This document shows positions 31,141 through 32,490 of a DNA stretch of 32,490 nt, in pieces. This DNA comes from an uncultured Bacteroidia bacterium. GTDB lineage: Bacteria > Bacteroidota > Bacteroidia > Bacteroidales > UBA932. The notes below the pieces were generated by a model. It was not told where the DNA came from, did not search any database, and saw only the letters and a list, made by a program, of their open reading frames with translations. The stretch spans positions 1-32,490 of the forward strand of contig CACXCS010000001.1 in NCBI GenBank assembly GCA_902766255.1, given 5' to 3'. Made by a program: the position numbers and the translations under genes. Numbering within the stretch: position 1 is the stretch's first letter; each line of letters opens with the position of its first letter.

Positions 31141-31148
31141 CAAATGTA
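31141..31148 (-). promoter_or_regulatory. -7 promoter motif of the PHP/SorE-like operon
   Basis: The minus strand reads TACATTTG, matching TAnnTTTG, and ends 5 bases before the ATG at 31135. Transcription would begin at or next to that ATG (leaderless), or give a short leader if translation starts at ATG 31114. Confidence 0.5.
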
Positions 31149-31191
31149 GCAAATTATTTGGTGACTGCTGGTAATTCTTTAATAATAGTGC

Positions 31192-31199
31192 TATATTTG
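31192..31199 (+). promoter_or_regulatory. -7 promoter motif of the AbrB/acyltransferase operon
   Basis: TATATTTG is an exact consensus match ending 26 bases before the ATG at 31226. The repeat-rich candidate operator begins just three bases after it, overlapping the expected transcription start. Confidence 0.65.
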
Positions 31200-31201
31200 T
31201 A

Positions 31202-31224
31202 GGAAATTTCCAACATTTCCAACA
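31202..31224 (+). promoter_or_regulatory. Candidate operator in front of the AbrB-type gene
   Basis: A perfect 10-base palindrome GGAAATTTCC (31202-31211) overlaps a perfect tandem repeat of TTTCCAACA (31207-31215 and 31216-31224), placed between the -7 motif and the start codon of the regulator gene. AbrB/MazE-type proteins commonly repress their own genes, so autoregulation is a reasonable inference. Confidence 0.5.
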
Positions 31225-31225
31225 A

Positions 31226-31435
31226 ATGCAAGAGAATGACGGCAAATACATCTTCGGCGTGGTGAAGGTGGGCGACAAAGGCCAGATAGTAATTCCCCGC
31301 GATGCACGTAAAATCTATGACATTAAAACCGGCGATGCCCTGCTGCTTCTTGGCGACCAGAAGGGCATGGCACTGCTGAAGACTGAAATCATCCAGAACG
31401 CTATCGATCAGGTAATGGAGGGCCTGCCCAAATGA
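31226..31435 (+). CDS. AbrB/MazE/SpoVT-family DNA-binding protein
   Basis: A 69-residue regulator with the swapped-hairpin AbrB fold: GVVKVGDKGQIVIPRDARKIYDIKTGDALLLLGDQKGMALLKT is the whole domain (about residues 10-52), followed by a short helix (EIIQNAIDQVMEGLPK) for dimerisation. Such proteins bind AT-rich promoters as dimers or tetramers. A -7 motif and a palindrome plus tandem repeat precede it. Its stop overlaps the acyltransferase start by four bases (ATGA), so it is co-translated with its probable target. No toxin gene is seen beside it, which argues against a MazE-type antitoxin role. Confidence 0.92.
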   Translation: MQENDGKYIFGVVKVGDKGQIVIPRDARKIYDIKTGDALLLLGDQKGMALLKTEIIQNAIDQVMEGLPK

Positions 31436-32490
31436 GAAAGCATTGGATCGACAATCTGCGTTGGGTGACCGTTCTTCTGGTACTTCTGTACCATATTATC
31501 TATTTCTATAACAACAAGGGAGTATTTGGCGGAATCGGAGGTTTTGGAGAGTTTCCGGAGTATCCTCAATATCAGGATGTAGTGATGTATATCCTGTATC
31601 CGTGGTTCATGCCGCTGCTGTTCCTGCTGGCCGGAGTCAGCGCCCGCTATGCTTTGGACAAGTATCCTTCCGGGGAGTGGTTCAGGGCACGAACCCGCAA
31701 ACTGCTGGTTCCCGGCACCATTGGCCTGTTCGTATTCCATTGGATGATAGGCTATTTCAATACGGCCGTGGCTGCCAGGACAGGCGTGTTCGACGGCATG
31801 CCGGCTGTGGCGAAGTACATCATGATGGCCATCAGCGGCACGGGCCCCCTGTGGTTCATCCAGGTGCTGTGGCTGCTGTGCCTCGTACTGCTGCCGGTGC
31901 GGGCTGTCGACCGCAAAGACAAGTTCTGGACCTGGTGCGGCAAAGCCAATATCGTGGTCATCATACTTCTGGGTGTACTTTTCTGGGCGGGAGAGCAGAC
32001 GCTCATAAAGAATCCGCGCCCCGAATCGCCCGACGGTCTGCTGAACCTCTACAAGCCGCTGTTCTATCTGGTGCCGTTCCTTATGGGCTACTTCGTATTC
32101 TCGCACGACGATGTGCAGGAGAAAGTCTCCAAGGCCTGGATCCCGCTGATGGCGTGTGCTGCCGTCTCGGGCGCCATCCTCATAGGCACCACGTTCGGGC
32201 AGGACAACACCTCGCCGCAGTACCTTGGGAGTCCCCTCAACTGTCTGTACGGCTGGCTGATGTGCCTTGCGATGATGGGCTGGTTCAAAGCAAAGTTCGA
32301 CCGCACGGGGGCTTTTGCGGGTTACATGACCCGTTCCAGCTACGGCATCTACATCGTGCATTACCTGCCTGTAGCGGCCCTGGGCTACATGATGAAAACC
32401 TATACCCAGCTTCCGCCGGTGGCAATGTACCTTATCCTTGCCGTGGCTGTTTTCACCCTCTCGCCGCTGCTGTACGAGATTATCCGACGC
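31432..32490 (+). CDS. Acyltransferase-3 family membrane protein (partial, 3' end outside)
   Basis: The first 353 codons of an integral membrane acyltransferase are present with no stop; the frame runs off the window. The start MRKHWIDNLRWVTVLLVLLYHIIYFY has the family pattern of an Asp-Asn-Leu-Arg lead into a helix with a conserved His (His21). Further helices include LYPWFMPLLFLLAGVSARYAL followed by RTRKLLVP (the conserved Arg-rich turn after helix 2), SGTGPLWFIQVLWLLCLVLLP, FYLVPFLMGYFVF and RSSYGIYIVHYLPVAALGYMM. Relatives transfer acetyl or other acyl groups to envelope sugars or export them. The ATG overlaps the AbrB stop (ATGA). Substrate unknown. Confidence 0.9.
   Translation, partial: MRKHWIDNLRWVTVLLVLLYHIIYFYNNKGVFGGIGGFGEFPEYPQYQDVVMYILYPWFMPLLFLLAGVSARYALDKYPSGEWFRARTRKLLVPGTIGLFVFHWMIGYFNTAVAARTGVFDGMPAVAKYIMMAISGTGPLWFIQVLWLLCLVLLPVRAVDRKDKFWTWCGKANIVVIILLGVLFWAGEQTLIKNPRPESPDGLLNLYKPLFYLVPFLMGYFVFSHDDVQEKVSKAWIPLMACAAVSGAILIGTTFGQDNTSPQYLGSPLNCLYGWLMCLAMMGWFKAKFDRTGAFAGYMTRSSYGIYIVHYLPVAALGYMMKTYTQLPPVAMYLILAVAVFTLSPLLYEIIRR

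Noticed and set aside
31408..32361. 317-codon minus-strand frame opposite the acyltransferase.
   Set aside because: The plus strand encodes an evident multi-helix acyltransferase. The antisense product is Gln/His/Arg-rich with no recognisable fold.
1..32490. CRISPR array, insertion sequence or prophage.
   Set aside because: I found no regularly spaced repeats, transposase, integrase or phage structural genes.
31226..32490. MazEF-type toxin-antitoxin system based on the MazE-like fold.
   Set aside because: The partner gene is a multi-helix acyltransferase, not a toxin, and no small toxin frame lies on either side.

Overview
The window looks like a chromosomal segment of a GC-rich gut-type Bacteroidales bacterium (Rikenellaceae/RC9-like is a guess). 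The evidence is a SusC-type TonB-dependent transporter followed by the start of a SusD-like lipoprotein, glycan-degrading enzymes (GH92, GH28, GH53), Bacteroidota-restricted small families (DUF6150, DUF6935), an absence of Shine-Dalgarno sequences in front of most genes, and repeated Bacteroidota -7 promoter motifs (TAnnTTTG). I see no insertion sequence, integrase, prophage or CRISPR array. Coding density is very high: no gene-free stretch exceeds about 100 bases.

Layout. 1-3141 (minus): the SusD-like start and a complete SusC. 3229-4152 (plus): a fused methionine sulfoxide reductase, MsrA joined to a GAF-type free-Met-(R)-sulfoxide reductase. It converges on a secreted Asn/Gly-rich protein (minus, 4231-5193), with a good terminator between them. 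5285-8549 (plus): GH92 alpha-mannosidase, whose gene contains a long inverted repeat, then a DUF6935 protein. 8550-12181 (minus): an operon of a large protein with a possible TerD-like domain, a lipoprotein and a GH28 polygalacturonase. It is preceded by a strongly structured leader that looks like an attenuator. 12315-15854 (plus): a single-EF-loop DUF937-like protein, a gate-domain membrane protein, a KSDA-repeat protein (DUF6150) and a CPA1 K+/H+ antiporter, tightly packed.

15857-16589 (minus): tRNA-Leu(UAG) followed 14 bases later by a SanA/DUF218 membrane protein. 16652-22321 (plus): cysteine desulfidase family protein, ornithine aminotransferase and pyrroline-5-carboxylate dehydrogenase (together ornithine to glutamate), a small EF-loop helical protein and a GH53 endo-galactanase. 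22331-26710 (minus): PreA-type dihydropyrimidine dehydrogenase carrying its own N-terminal Fe-S motif, then a TonB-receptor-like beta-barrel. 26787-28708 (plus): a cation diffusion facilitator overlapping an AlkZ-like winged-helix protein. 28803-31135 (minus): a PHP-domain protein overlapping an SorE-like zinc dehydrogenase. 31226-end (plus): an AbrB-type regulator overlapping an acyltransferase that runs off the window.

Most is metabolic and envelope housekeeping with polysaccharide use. The least ordinary items are the structured leader at 12182-12252, the palindromic segment inside the GH92 gene, the MsrA-fRMsr fusion, the PreA N-terminal Fe-S extension, and the tandem-repeat putative operator in front of the AbrB gene. 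All family calls were made by reading the sequence, without database searches.
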